In this document: positions 26,522-35,209 of the stretch, one piece after another
Layout of the letters: the number at the start of each line of letters is the position of its first letter
How positions within the stretch are numbered: position 1 is the first letter of the stretch
Program-made: the position numbers and the translations under genes
The notes under the pieces: generated by a model
The model's database searches: none
The model's input: the letters and a program-made list of their open reading frames with translations, nothing else
What the model was told of the DNA's origin: nothing
Origin: Bradyrhizobium sp. 164
GTDB lineage: Bacteria; Pseudomonadota; Alphaproteobacteria; Rhizobiales; Xanthobacteraceae
Length of the DNA stretch: 64,000 bases
NCBI RefSeq assembly: GCF_023073715.1
Contig: NZ_JADPKA010000069.1
Span: 62,001-126,000, forward strand
Direction: 5' to 3'

Positions 26522-29209
26522 TTAGCCGGTCTTGAGCGCAAGCTCCATGACCTCAGCACGGCCGACGAGGCCGGCATATTTCCCGATCGGCAGGGGCTTG
26601 CCGAGCAGATAGCCCTGCACGCCGTCGCAGCCCTCCTTGGCAAGGAAGGCGAGCTGGTCGGTGGTCTCGACGCCCTCGGCGATGATCGACATTTCGAGGC
26701 CGTGGCCGAGATCGATCACGGCGCGCACGATTGCCGCCGATTGCGGGTTGCGGCCGAGATTGATGATGAAGGCTCGGTCGATCTTGATCTTGTCGAACGG
26801 GAACGCCTGGAGATAGCTCAGCGAGGAATAGCCGGTGCCGAAATCGTCCATGGAGATGCGCACGCCGAGCGCCTTCAGCCGGCGCAGCAGCGCAAGGCCT
26901 CGATCAAAGTCCTCGATCAGCACGCCCTCAGTGATCTCCAGCTCGAGCCGGCCGGGTGCAAGGCCGGTCTCGATCAGGATCGAATGGACGAGGCCAACCA
27001 CGTCACCGTGCATGAACTGCGCCGGCGACAGATTGACGGCGACCTGGAGCGGTTTTGGCCAGGACGCCGCCTCACGGCAGGCCTCGCGCAGGATCCACTG
27101 GCCCATCTCGACGATCAGGCCGCTCTCTTCCGCGATCGGGATGAATTCGGCCGGCGAGACCTGGCCACGCACCGGATGCTGCCAGCGCGCCAATGCCTCG
27201 AAGCCGATGATCTCGCTCTCGGCGACGCTGTGGCCGGCGGCGCCCTGCGGCTGGAAGGCGAGCGAGAGCTCGCCCTTCTTGATCGCCATCGATAGGTCCT
27301 GGTGCAGCACGCGGCGATCGCGGATCTGCTGGTCCATCTCCGGCTGGTAGAGGCTGATCGTGCCGCGCGACTTCTGCTTGGCGCGGAACAGCGCCGCGCC
27401 GGCATTGGCAAGCAGCGAAGCGCCGTCGGCGCCATTGTGCGGGAAGACCGACATGCCAGTGGTGATACCGGCGCGAACCGGCCGGCCATCAATCTGGAAT
27501 TCCCGGGCGACGGCTTCGCCGATCTGCTGCGCCAGCGCCATTCCGGCGTCCGGCTGCTTGCCGTCGATGATGAGACCGAATTCGTCGCCCGACAGGCGCG
27601 CCACCACGCCGCCGCGCGCGGAGTCCTGGAGCCGCTGGGCCACCTCGATCAGGAGCTTGTCTCCGAGCGCATGGCCGAAGACGTCGTTGACCTCCTTGAG
27701 GCCGTCGAGGTCCACGCACAGGACGGCAAACTCCTCGACCGTGCCTTCGCAGGCCTCGATCATCTGGGTCAGCGCCTGGAGGAAGGCGGCGCGGTTCGGC
27801 AGATCGGTGAGGCCGTCGTGATAGGCCATGTGCGCCATGCGCGACTCGGTCTGCCGGCGATCGGTGACGTCCTCATGGGTCTTGATCAGATATTGCGGCT
27901 CGCCGGCATCGCTCAACACGGTGGCGCGGCGTGTCAGGAACAGACGCAAGCCGTCCTTAGTGGAGATCGGATGCTCCTCGGTGATCATCCCGCGCTTCTT
28001 GATTGCGGCCTCGTCGCGCGCGATGATCAGCTTGGCTTCCTTGGGATTGAAGATATCCGCGGCAGTCAGGCCCGTGGCTTCCTCCCGCCTGCGGTTGAGA
28101 ATCGTCTCGGCGCTGCGGTTGGCGAGCAAATAGCGGCCGTCCTTGACTTGCTCGACGATCAGCGCGACCGGAATGTTGTCGACCACGAGCTCGAGGAACT
28201 TCTTGGTGCTCTCCAGTTCCTGCGACAGCGAGCGGCGGTCGGTGATGTCCTCGAATACCAGCAGCAGGAATCCGGGCCTGTTGCTTTCATTGCGGACCGC
28301 GATCCGGATCGAGGCGACCATGCGCTGCTCCCCGCCACGCTCGACCTCGAAGTCGTTGCGGAATTGACCGTCCGGCGAGTTGAGCGCGGCCTGGTCGGTC
28401 GCCTCGATAGTGGCCGCCGAGGCGGGCGAAAACAACTCGCGCGCATTCTTGCCGACCACGTGATCCCGCGAGAAGCCCCAGAAGCGCTCATAGGCGGTGT
28501 TCGCGAAGATGTAGCGGCCGTCCTCGATGCTCTTCGCGGCAACACAGGCCGGCACATTGTCCAGCACGGTTTCCAGGAACTGCTTGGTGGAGGCGAGCTG
28601 TTGCGAAAGCCGCCGCTGTTCGCTGACGTCGAGATGCGTCGCCACCGAGCCGCCGTTCGGCAGCACGTAAAATTTCACCAGGATGGCCCGTCCATCCGGC
28701 AGCTCGGTGATCAAACCGTTGCTGCTTGCCGCCTTCTCGTAGAACTCGTCAACGGAGGCGCCGCCGAGCACCCCGCGCTTGCGTCGCAGCTCGAGGAGTT
28801 CGGAGCCGTTCATGTTGGCCCGGATATCCGACCGCGTCAGGCCATAGATCTCGAGATAGCGGTCGTTGCAGAAGATGACGCGCCGCTGCGCATCCGTCAT
28901 CACCACGCCCTGGTTGAGATTGTTCATTGCCGAGGAGACGAAGGCATTGCGCCGCATCTGCGAACGCCTGGTCCGCCGCAGCGAGGAATGGATCCATAGC
29001 GCGATCGCGGCGAGGAACGAGCAGACGACGATGCTCGCGATCAGGACTTCCCAGATCACGTTGGGATCGAGCTTGGCGAGATCACTCGGAGCGGTGAAGC
29101 TGTCCGACAGCGCAAAGGCGTGCGCAGGGCCGACCGCGCCAGCCAGGCACACGACGGCCTGCACAGCAATCGGAAGCGCACTGCCCACGTGCCAGTTTTT
29201 CTCAGCCAT
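26522..29209 (-). CDS. Membrane sensor with PAS, GGDEF and EAL domains
   Basis: 895-residue cyclic-di-GMP protein. A signal-like N-terminus (to AHA at residue 31) and a helix at about 51-73 precede three PAS-type segments (about 90-200, 205-330 and 335-455), a GGDEF domain (about 460-625) and an EAL domain (about 640-885). The GGDEF site reads SGDEF. The EAL domain keeps the catalytic pattern: FEALAR, NLSPAQF, ELEITEG, DDFGTGYSSL, KIDRAFI and AEGVET. This suggests phosphodiesterase output with the cyclase domain weak or regulatory, although SGDEF can be active. Signal unknown. Confidence 0.93.
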   Translation of the reverse strand: MAEKNWHVGSALPIAVQAVVCLAGAVGPAHAFALSDSFTAPSDLAKLDPNVIWEVLIASIVVCSFLAAIALWIHSSLRRTRRSQMRRNAFVSSAMNNLNQGVVMTDAQRRVIFCNDRYLEIYGLTRSDIRANMNGSELLELRRKRGVLGGASVDEFYEKAASSNGLITELPDGRAILVKFYVLPNGGSVATHLDVSEQRRLSQQLASTKQFLETVLDNVPACVAAKSIEDGRYIFANTAYERFWGFSRDHVVGKNARELFSPASAATIEATDQAALNSPDGQFRNDFEVERGGEQRMVASIRIAVRNESNRPGFLLLVFEDITDRRSLSQELESTKKFLELVVDNIPVALIVEQVKDGRYLLANRSAETILNRRREEATGLTAADIFNPKEAKLIIARDEAAIKKRGMITEEHPISTKDGLRLFLTRRATVLSDAGEPQYLIKTHEDVTDRRQTESRMAHMAYHDGLTDLPNRAAFLQALTQMIEACEGTVEEFAVLCVDLDGLKEVNDVFGHALGDKLLIEVAQRLQDSARGGVVARLSGDEFGLIIDGKQPDAGMALAQQIGEAVAREFQIDGRPVRAGITTGMSVFPHNGADGASLLANAGAALFRAKQKSRGTISLYQPEMDQQIRDRRVLHQDLSMAIKKGELSLAFQPQGAAGHSVAESEIIGFEALARWQHPVRGQVSPAEFIPIAEESGLIVEMGQWILREACREAASWPKPLQVAVNLSPAQFMHGDVVGLVHSILIETGLAPGRLELEITEGVLIEDFDRGLALLRRLKALGVRISMDDFGTGYSSLSYLQAFPFDKIKIDRAFIINLGRNPQSAAIVRAVIDLGHGLEMSIIAEGVETTDQLAFLAKEGCDGVQGYLLGKPLPIGKYAGLVGRAEVMELALKTG

Positions 29210-29411
29210 CCGCCACCCGCGATTTCAACGCCGGATTGTCTGGCTTCGCGGGTTTGGATCGGGTAAACGCCTGTACGCGCAACGGAAAAATGTGACGCGA
29301 AACACGGCAATTGCCCTGACATGATAAATGCTTCCTTAACGGAAAACGGCCGCGCGCCGTCGCCTCAAGGCCCACTGCCACCGGCTCTCCCAACTGACGT
29401 CCTGCACGACC

Positions 29412-30515
29412 ATGGATAGGGTCGATTGCGTCGTCATCGGAGCCGGCGTGATCGGGCTCGCGGTGGCTCGAAGGCTCGCTCAGGCCGGGCGCGAGGTCGT
29501 CGTGCTCGAGGAAGCCGAGGCCATCGGCACCGTCACCTCCTCGCGCAACAGCGAGGTGATCCATGCCGGCATCTACTACCGCGCCGGGAGCTGGATGGCG
29601 CGCATGTGCGTCGGCGGCAAGCAGGCGCTGTACCGCTACTGCGCTGAGCGCGGCATCCCGCACAAGAATTGTGGCAAGCTGATCGTCGCGACCAGCGCGA
29701 AAGAGACCGAGAAGCTGCAATCGATCAAGGCGCATGCCGAAGCCAACGGCGTGCTCGACATGCAACTGCTTTCGGGCGAGGCCGCACGCGCGCTGGAGCC
29801 GGCGCTCGCCTGCGACGCCGCACTGCTGTCGCCGTCGACCGGCATCATCGACAGCCACGCCTACATGCTCTCGCTACGCGGCGAAGCCGAGGAGGCCGGC
29901 GCGGCCTTCGCGTTCCACACGCCGCTGGTCCGTGCCAAGGCCGCCGCCGACGGCATCGAGATCGAGGCCGGCGGTGAGGCGCCGATGACGCTGCAATGCA
30001 GCCTTCTCGTCAACGCCGCGGGACTCTCGGCGACGAATGTGGCGCGTAACATCGACGGCATGCCGCTGGACCGGATTCCGCCGGCCTATCTCGCCAAGGG
30101 AAATTATTTCAGCTGCAGTGCCAGGGCGCCGTTCTCGCGCCTGATCTACCCGGTGCCCGAGCCCGGCGGGTTGGGGGTGCACCTGACGCTGGACATGGCA
30201 GGTCAGGCCCGCTTCGGCCCCGACGTCGAGTGGATCGAGACCATCAATTACGAGGTCGATCCGGCACGCGCCGAGCGCTTCTATCCCGCGATCCGCAAAT
30301 ACTGGCCGACGCTGCCCGACGGGGCGTTGATGCCGAGCTATTCTGGCATTCGCCCGAAGATCGTGCCGCCAGCGGTGGCGACGCAGGATTTTCTGATGCA
30401 GGGCCCGCGCGATCACGGCGTGGCAGGCTTGATCAACCTGTTCGGCATCGAATCGCCGGGACTGACGTCGTCGCTCGCAATCGCGGATCACGTCGCTGAG
30501 CTCGCGGACATCTAG
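29412..30515 (+). CDS. FAD-dependent oxidoreductase, L-2-hydroxyglutarate oxidase-like
   Basis: 367 residues. N-terminal FAD fold VDCVVIGAGVIGLAVARRLAQAGREVVVLEE, then the family region SSRNSEVIHAGIYY and substrate-side motifs KGNYFSCS and YPVPEPGGLGVHLTLDMAGQARFGPDVEW. The last part, MPSYSGIRPKI through GIESPGLTSSLAIADHV, matches the LhgO/L2HGDH family, which oxidises L-2-hydroxyglutarate to 2-oxoglutarate. Somewhat shorter than the usual 400 residues. Monocistronic, divergent from the GGDEF/EAL gene. Confidence 0.88.
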   Translation: MDRVDCVVIGAGVIGLAVARRLAQAGREVVVLEEAEAIGTVTSSRNSEVIHAGIYYRAGSWMARMCVGGKQALYRYCAERGIPHKNCGKLIVATSAKETEKLQSIKAHAEANGVLDMQLLSGEAARALEPALACDAALLSPSTGIIDSHAYMLSLRGEAEEAGAAFAFHTPLVRAKAAADGIEIEAGGEAPMTLQCSLLVNAAGLSATNVARNIDGMPLDRIPPAYLAKGNYFSCSARAPFSRLIYPVPEPGGLGVHLTLDMAGQARFGPDVEWIETINYEVDPARAERFYPAIRKYWPTLPDGALMPSYSGIRPKIVPPAVATQDFLMQGPRDHGVAGLINLFGIESPGLTSSLAIADHVAELADI

Positions 30516-30572
30516 AGCGTTTCGAGCAAAGCGGATACCGGTTTGCGTCAAGAAAATGCGTCGAAGCAAAAG
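30515..30572. repeat. Dispersed repeat downstream of the LhgO-like gene
   Basis: The block beginning AGAGCGTTTCGAGCAAAG, followed by GGATACCGGTTTGCGT and AAGAAAATGCGTC, has the look of a known alphaproteobacterial intergenic element. A related block with GTTCGATACCGGTTCT lies near 44600 in this window. It has little self-complementarity and no coding sense. Confidence 0.5.
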
Positions 30573-30612
30573 GCTGACGCCGCACAAATTTGCACGACGC
30601 GCGCTCCTTGCA

Positions 30613-30644
30613 GCAGGGATGAGCGCAAAGGCGCTCATCCCTGC
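30613..30644. terminator. Perfect 14-bp hairpin between convergent genes
   Basis: GCAGGGATGAGCGC-AAAG-GCGCTCATCCCTGC is a perfect inverted repeat with a 4-base loop, in the gap between the LhgO-like gene and the convergent DUF465 gene. No T-run follows on either strand, so it may act as a roadblock-type bidirectional terminator or as a protein-binding palindrome. Confidence 0.65.
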
Positions 30645-30683
30645 CTAAGGAGTACGATCAACTCTACGCTGTTGCGGGGATCA

Positions 30684-30863
30684 CTAGTGGAGCGTGTCGC
30701 CTTGCTTCAGACGCTCGATCTGGTCCTTGACCATCAACTTCCGGCGCTTCAACTCAACAATTTGCAGGTCGTCTGTTGAAAGGTGCACGAGAGCTTCGTG
30801 CAATTCGTTTTCGAGAAGTTTGTGCTTCCGTTCCAATTCAACAAGATGTGCCTGAATTGTCAT
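30684..30863 (-). CDS. Small DUF465/YdcH-family protein
   Basis: 59-residue protein (MTIQAHLVELERKHKLLENE at the N-terminus; LKRRKLMVKDQIERLK near the end) with a strong GAGGAGG ribosome site before ATG 30863. Two helices with heptad-like Leu/Ile spacing make the antiparallel hairpin typical of DUF465 (YdcH/SlyX-like). Function unknown. It is lower in GC than its neighbours. Well supported by the ribosome site and the family pattern 'KH..L...I......D...I..LKR.KL.LKD.I..L'. Confidence 0.88.
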   Translation of the reverse strand: MTIQAHLVELERKHKLLENELHEALVHLSTDDLQIVELKRRKLMVKDQIERLKQGDTLH

Positions 30864-31193
30864 TCGAAACCTCCTCGGTAGGGTTGAACCTCAGGATTCG
30901 ATCCGGACGAGGGAAGTCTACATCACCGATTCGTTCTGTCGATGGGTATCCGTGGTTGCGCCGTCATTTTTGAAAATTCATATGTAACGAAGCGTGAGTA
31001 AGGGAACCACGCAGAAAAAATCCATGATATCAATGCGCTTGCGCAGCGCCGCGGCGACCCGCAGAAATATGTTGCGGAAGATCGGCGGCCGGCGGCCGCA
31101 GATCGCTTGCGGTCACGCCGCGCAAGGACGATAATTTCCACAGGGCATCCACAGCCCAGATCTCACGGCTATCGGTTTTCGGCCACCGCAGAC
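30864..31193. promoter_or_regulatory. 330-base divergent gap between two DUF465 genes
   Basis: No convincing gene. Its right half from about 31020 is GC-rich (GCGGCCGGCGGCCG stretch); the left half is A/T-richer (TTTTTGAAAATTCATATGTAACG) and probably holds the promoter of the leftward DUF465 gene. Short frames exist but have no ribosome site or family pattern. Confidence 0.5.
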
Positions 31194-31400
31194 ATGACCA
31201 ATGAAGACGAGCGTGAGCTCGAAGCCGAGCTCACCCGGTTGCAGCAGGAACACCGAGACCTCGATGCGGCGATCGATGCACTGCATCAGTCGCCCGCCCC
31301 CGACCTGTTGCGGTTACAACGGTTGAAGAAGCGCAAGCTGTTGTTGCGCGACCGCATCGCCTTCATCGAAGACCAGATCACGCCCGACATCATCGCCTGA
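31194..31400 (+). CDS. Small DUF465/YdcH-family protein (second copy)
   Basis: 68 residues: MTNEDERELEAELTRLQQEH, then DLDAAIDALHQ and LQRLKKRKLLLRDRIAFIEDQ. The 'R..D..I.ALH......DLL.LQRLKKRKL.L.D.I' pattern is the DUF465 signature and is clearer than in the divergent copy. Highly charged, predicted helical hairpin, cytosolic. ATG 31194 is chosen because upstream codons lack similarity. Function unknown. Confidence 0.85.
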   Translation: MTNEDERELEAELTRLQQEHRDLDAAIDALHQSPAPDLLRLQRLKKRKLLLRDRIAFIEDQITPDIIA

Positions 31401-31401
31401 T

Positions 31402-31430
31402 CCGCAAGGCGGCCTTGCCGCGGCTTGCGG
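31402..31430 (+). terminator. Hairpin after DUF465 gene
   Basis: CCGCAAG (31402-31408) pairs with CTTGCGG (31424-31430), with an inner GCGGC/GCCGC stem. It starts one base after the DUF465 stop codon and is a likely transcription end, although no clear T-run follows. Confidence 0.5.
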
Positions 31431-31514
31431 GTGCGTGAATCTGCTTGACTCAACGAGAACAAAATAGGAACATTCTGCCTTCCAACGCCCCAGGAAACGC
31501 CAAGGACAACGCAG

Positions 31515-31733
31515 ATGTCGGCAACCGCCCTTCTCGACAACAGCCATTATGAACAGGCCTGCGATCAGGCGATCGCGATGTGCGACGGCAATCTGCGCAG
31601 CACCATCAAGGCGCTGATCATGGCCAATGAATATCTGGAAGCCGAGCTGGAGGAATTGCAGGCGGCGATTTCCGCCGGCTGCGTTCCGGAGATCTCGCCC
31701 GGCAAGATGCGAAGCAAAAGCAGCGCCGCCTGA
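31515..31733 (+). CDS. Small conserved hypothetical protein
   Basis: 72 residues. No known domain. HYEQACDQAIAMCDGNLRSTIKALIMANEYLEAELEELQ is Ala/Leu/Glu-rich and predicted helical, with a short disordered Lys/Ser tail. AAGGACAACGC precedes ATG 31515. It is 21 bases from the next small gene on the same strand and probably cotranscribed. Frame openness, start context and codon bias support it as a real gene. Confidence 0.72.
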   Translation: MSATALLDNSHYEQACDQAIAMCDGNLRSTIKALIMANEYLEAELEELQAAISAGCVPEISPGKMRSKSSAA

Positions 31734-31754
31734 GTTCAACATCGGAGCAACGCC

Positions 31755-32006
31755 ATGTCGGATGTAACCTACTACGTTGCAATGCCCTTCCTGATCGATG
31801 CTGACGGATCGCCCGTCGCGGGCGCCGCAGAGGAGTGCCAGAGCTCGACGGCCGCGTTGCGGCGCGCCGAAATCCTATCGCGCGGCGCTGGTCACATCGG
31901 CGCGATCGCGTTCAGCCGCAGCGGCGATCCCATGACCGGCGAATTCGGCGACGCCACATTGCTGCGCAAGTTCGGCAATGTGCCACAAGATCTCACCGCG
32001 CTGTAG
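31755..32006 (+). CDS. Small hypothetical protein
   Basis: 83 residues, no recognised domain. MSDVTYYVAMPFLIDADGSP at the start, then a Ser/Ala-rich middle and GHIGAIAFSRSGDPMTGEFGDATLLRKFGNVP. The alternating hydrophobic pattern suggests a small alpha/beta fold. Ribosome site GGAGCAAC before ATG. Converges on the diguanylate cyclase gene, with only two bases between the stop codons. Confidence 0.72.
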   Translation: MSDVTYYVAMPFLIDADGSPVAGAAEECQSSTAALRRAEILSRGAGHIGAIAFSRSGDPMTGEFGDATLLRKFGNVPQDLTAL

Positions 32007-32008
32007 GA

Positions 32009-32773
32009 TTAGCTCCCGGCCAACCTGGTCCGCGGCTCGTGCCGCCGGCACGCCTTGCGCACATACATGGCGGCATCGGCTTCCTCGAGGGCGCGGCCAG
32101 CGTCGGACTGCGCCCCCAGCAACGCGACGCCGGCGGAGGCGCCCGCAGCCACGTGCTGGCCCCGAAAGGTGAAGGACAATTCGTCGATCGCCTGCTCGAA
32201 CGAGGCGGCCTTCGCTTTGGCGTCGGTCTCGCTGAGATTCCACAGCAGCAGCGCGAACTCGTCGCCGCCAAGACGGCCGACCACGTCCGAGGCGCGGACC
32301 TGCCGCGTCAGGGTCGCGGCAATCGCCTTGAGCACTTCGTCGCCGGCGGCGTGTCCGAAGGAATCGTTGATCGGCTTCAGCCGATCGACGTCGAGCACGA
32401 TCAGCGCGCCGCTGGCGCGGTAGCGCTTCATGTAGGCGATGGCGCGGTTGAGCTCGCGCTCGAAGCCGCGCCGGTTCGGAATCTCGAGCAGGAAATCGGT
32501 GTCAGCGGCCGCTTCGAGCTCCGCGACCCGCCGCTCCGCCGCCTTCAGCTTGCTCCGCAAGCCGCGGATGGTCGCCTTGATGCTTTCCGTGGCGCCATTG
32601 GCCTGCGTTCGGCGCCGCGACGGTCTGGCCGGAGGCTTGGCAGCGGCTTTGGAACGGCTGGCGCTGGTCTTCCGGCCCTTTTCGGCCTTCGCAGCACTCG
32701 CCCTTTTTGGTTTCTTCATGGGCATCCTGCTCAATGAAGGCTTGCGGGGATTCACCAAGACAGGATAGTGCAT
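32009..32773 (-). CDS. Diguanylate cyclase (GGDEF domain)
   Basis: 254 residues, apparently soluble. A Lys/Arg/Ala/Ser-rich N-terminus of about 60 residues and a short coiled coil (RSKLKAAERRVAELEAAADTDFLLEIPNRRGFERELNRAIAY in part) lead into a canonical GGDEF domain: LDVDRLKPINDSFGHAAGDEVL and LGGDEFALLLW. An RxxD inhibitory site (RASD) lies five residues before GGDEF, so product feedback is likely. A good GGAGAAGGG site precedes ATG 32773. The basic N-terminus may contact nucleic acid or membrane. Confidence 0.93.
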   Translation of the reverse strand: MHYPVLVNPRKPSLSRMPMKKPKRASAAKAEKGRKTSASRSKAAAKPPARPSRRRTQANGATESIKATIRGLRSKLKAAERRVAELEAAADTDFLLEIPNRRGFERELNRAIAYMKRYRASGALIVLDVDRLKPINDSFGHAAGDEVLKAIAATLTRQVRASDVVGRLGGDEFALLLWNLSETDAKAKAASFEQAIDELSFTFRGQHVAAGASAGVALLGAQSDAGRALEEADAAMYVRKACRRHEPRTRLAGS

Positions 32774-32860
32774 TCCCTTCTCCTTGCCACCGCCTTGCGA
32801 GCCGCCGGCCGGAACCTTTAATCTGGCCTATCTTTCTGTTTTCCGGGCACAATTGACGTC

Positions 32861-33349
32861 ATGACCGCGCCGATCGCCATCATCATGGGAAGCCAGTCGG
32901 ACTGGGACACGATGCGGCATGCCGCCGACACGCTTGCCGCGCTCGGCGTCGCCGCCGACACCCGCATCGTTTCGGCCCATCGCACGCCCGATCGCCTGTT
33001 TGCCTTCGCCAAAGGCGCCAAGGCGGCGGGATACAAGGTCATCATCGCCGGCGCTGGCGGCGCCGCGCATCTGCCCGGCATGGCGGCGGCGCTGACGGAG
33101 CTGCCGGTGTTCGGCGTGCCCGTCGAATCGAAGACGCTCAAAGGCCTCGATTCGCTGTATTCGATCGTTCAGATGCCCGCGGGTATCCCGGTGGGCACCC
33201 TCGCCATCGGCAAGGCCGGCGCGATCAACGCCGCGCTGCTGGCAGCTTCCGTGCTGGCGCTGTCCGATCCCGCCCTGTCCGGTCGCCTTGCCGCCTGGCG
33301 CAAGGCGCAGACCGAGGCAGTTGCCGAGCGCCCGGAGGACAAGGCGTGA
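32861..33349 (+). CDS. purE: N5-carboxyaminoimidazole ribonucleotide mutase PurE
   Basis: 162-residue class I PurE, which moves the carboxyl group of N5-CAIR to give CAIR in purine synthesis. Motifs: MGSQSDWDTMRHA at residues 9-21, SAHRTPDR, and AGAGGAAHLPGMAAALT. Its stop overlaps the GTG start of purK, the usual pairing. Divergent from the diguanylate cyclase gene with an 87-base gap. Confidence 0.97.
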   Translation: MTAPIAIIMGSQSDWDTMRHAADTLAALGVAADTRIVSAHRTPDRLFAFAKGAKAAGYKVIIAGAGGAAHLPGMAAALTELPVFGVPVESKTLKGLDSLYSIVQMPAGIPVGTLAIGKAGAINAALLAASVLALSDPALSGRLAAWRKAQTEAVAERPEDKA

Positions 33350-34452
33350 CTGACGCAAAGCAGGTGACGCTGAAGCCGGGCGACACCATCGGAATCCTCG
33401 GCGGCGGACAATTGGGCCGGATGCTGGCGATGGCTGCGGCGCGGCTCGGGCTGCGCTGCCAGGTCTTCTCGCCCGATCCGGACTCGCCGGCCTTCGACGT
33501 TGTCCTCAATGCAACCTGCGCCGAATATGCCGATGTCGAGGCGCTCGAGCTGTTCGCCAACGACGTCGACGTCATCACCTACGAATTCGAGAACGTGCCG
33601 GCGGCCGCCGCGATGGTGCTGGACGCGCGCCGCCCGGTGCTGCCCAACCGCAAGATCCTCGAGACCACCCAGGATCGATTGGCCGAGAAGGATTTTGTCA
33701 CCCGGCTCGGCATCGGCACCGCCGCTTACGCCGACGTCACCTCGGTGGCTTCGTTGCGCGAGGCGATCGTCGGGATCGGCCTTCCAGCCGTGCTTAAAAC
33801 CCGCCGCTTCGGTTATGACGGCAAGGGCCAAGCCATCATCCGCGAGGGCGACGATATCGCCAAGGTGTGGACCAGTCTCGCCACCAAATCGGCGATCCTG
33901 GAGGCATTCGTGCCCTACGAGCGCGAGATTTCCGTGATCGCCGCCCGCGCGGCGACGGGTCAGGTCGAGTGCTTCGACGTCACCGAGAATGAGCACCGCG
34001 ACCACATTCTCAAGATATCGCGCGCGCCCGCACCGATCGCGGACTCGCTCGCCGAAGAAGCGCGCAGCATCGCCAGCAAGATCGCCAGCGCGCTCGACTA
34101 TGTCGGCGTGCTCGCCGTCGAGATGTTCGTGCTCACCAATGGCACCGGACCGAAGGTGCTGGTCAACGAGATCGCTCCGCGCGTGCACAATTCCGGACAC
34201 TGGACGCTGGACGGCGCGTCCGTGTCGCAATTCGAGCAGCACATCCGCGCCATCGCCGGCTGGCCCCTCGGCAAGCCCGTGCGCCACGGCGAATGCGTCA
34301 CCATGACCAATCTGATTGGCGACGAGATCAATGACTACGACAAGTGGCTGACGGTTCCTGGCGCCACGGTGCACATCTACGGCAAGGGCGCGCCGCGCCC
34401 CGGCCGCAAGATGGGACACGTCACCGAAGTCAGGCCGACAAAAGCCAAATGA
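33346..34452 (+). CDS. purK: N5-carboxyaminoimidazole ribonucleotide synthase PurK
   Basis: 368-residue ATP-grasp enzyme converting AIR, bicarbonate and ATP to N5-CAIR for PurE. GTG 33346 lies in GTGA shared with the purE stop. Motifs: IGILGGGQLGRMLAMAA at the N-terminus, VITYEFENVP, RFGYDGKGQ, and EIAPRVHNSGHWT near the end. All are standard for the family, and the pair is an intact operon. Confidence 0.97.
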   Translation: MTDAKQVTLKPGDTIGILGGGQLGRMLAMAAARLGLRCQVFSPDPDSPAFDVVLNATCAEYADVEALELFANDVDVITYEFENVPAAAAMVLDARRPVLPNRKILETTQDRLAEKDFVTRLGIGTAAYADVTSVASLREAIVGIGLPAVLKTRRFGYDGKGQAIIREGDDIAKVWTSLATKSAILEAFVPYEREISVIAARAATGQVECFDVTENEHRDHILKISRAPAPIADSLAEEARSIASKIASALDYVGVLAVEMFVLTNGTGPKVLVNEIAPRVHNSGHWTLDGASVSQFEQHIRAIAGWPLGKPVRHGECVTMTNLIGDEINDYDKWLTVPGATVHIYGKGAPRPGRKMGHVTEVRPTKAK

Positions 34453-34480
34453 GGGGACCGCAGCAATCGCTGCGATCCCC
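34453..34480 (+). terminator. Terminator after purEK
   Basis: GGGGACCGCAGC (34453-34464) pairs with GCTGCGATCCCC (34469-34480), 11 of 12 positions, around AATC. It starts right after the purK stop and lies six bases before the convergent aqpZ end, so it may serve both. Confidence 0.7.
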
Positions 34481-34486
34481 TTGCGA

Positions 34487-35209
34487 TCACGCCGTCTTTG
34501 CGCCCGCGACGACACCTGTAGGCTCCTCGCTGAGCCAGCGGTAGATCACCCCGCCTAGCGCGCCGCCGATCAATGGCGCGACCCAGAACAGCCAGAGCTG
34601 CGACAGCGCCCAGCCGCCGACGAACAGCGCGGGGCCGGTGCTGCGCGCCGGGTTCACCGAGGTGTTGGTGACGGGGATACTGACGAGATGGATCATCACC
34701 AGCGCGAGCCCGATCGCGAGCGGCGCGAAGCCCGCGGGCGCACGGCCATGGGTGGCGCCCATGATGATGAACAGGAACATCATGGTCATCACCACTTCGG
34801 TGAGGAAGCACACGATCATGCTGTACTGGCCGGGCGAATGCGCGTCATAGCCGTTCGACGCGAAGCCCTTGGTGACGTCAAATCCGGGCGCCCCGCTCGC
34901 GATGACATAGAGCAGCGACGCGGCAACGATGGCGCCCGCCACCTGTGCGATCACATAGGGCAGGATCTGGCCGGCCGGAAAACGGCCACCGGCAGCGAGG
35001 CCGACCGTGACGGCCGGATTGAGGTGGCAACCCGAGATGTGGCCGATCGCATAGGCCATGGTGACGACGCTCAGCCCGAACGCCAGCGACACACCGACCA
35101 GTCCGATGCCGACCTGGGGAAAGCCGGCGGCAATGACGGCGCTGCCGCAGCCTGCGAATGTGAGCCAGAAAGTGCCGATGGCTTCGGCGGCGTATTTTTT
35201 CATGTCCAT
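34487..35209 (-). CDS. aqpZ: Aquaporin Z
   Basis: 240-residue water channel with six helices and the two NPA half-helix motifs: HLNPAVTVG at about residues 62-70 and VNPARS at about 185-190. The short periplasmic loops and IGHISG/HLNPAV context fit AqpZ rather than the glycerol facilitators. ATG 35209 has GGGGA seven bases upstream; ATG 35203 is the alternative. Monocistronic, divergent from rpsU. Confidence 0.95.
   Translation of the reverse strand: MDMKKYAAEAIGTFWLTFAGCGSAVIAAGFPQVGIGLVGVSLAFGLSVVTMAYAIGHISGCHLNPAVTVGLAAGGRFPAGQILPYVIAQVAGAIVAASLLYVIASGAPGFDVTKGFASNGYDAHSPGQYSMIVCFLTEVVMTMMFLFIIMGATHGRAPAGFAPLAIGLALVMIHLVSIPVTNTSVNPARSTGPALFVGGWALSQLWLFWVAPLIGGALGGVIYRWLSEEPTGVVAGAKTA

Noticed and set aside
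27302..28999. Long open frame of 565 codons on the plus strand
   Set aside because: It lies exactly opposite the PAS/GGDEF/EAL gene and has no domain pattern. GC-rich codon bias leaves few stops in antisense frames.
30891..30905. GGATTCGATCC looks like a tRNA T-arm
   Set aside because: No acceptor, D or anticodon stem can be built around it on either strand.
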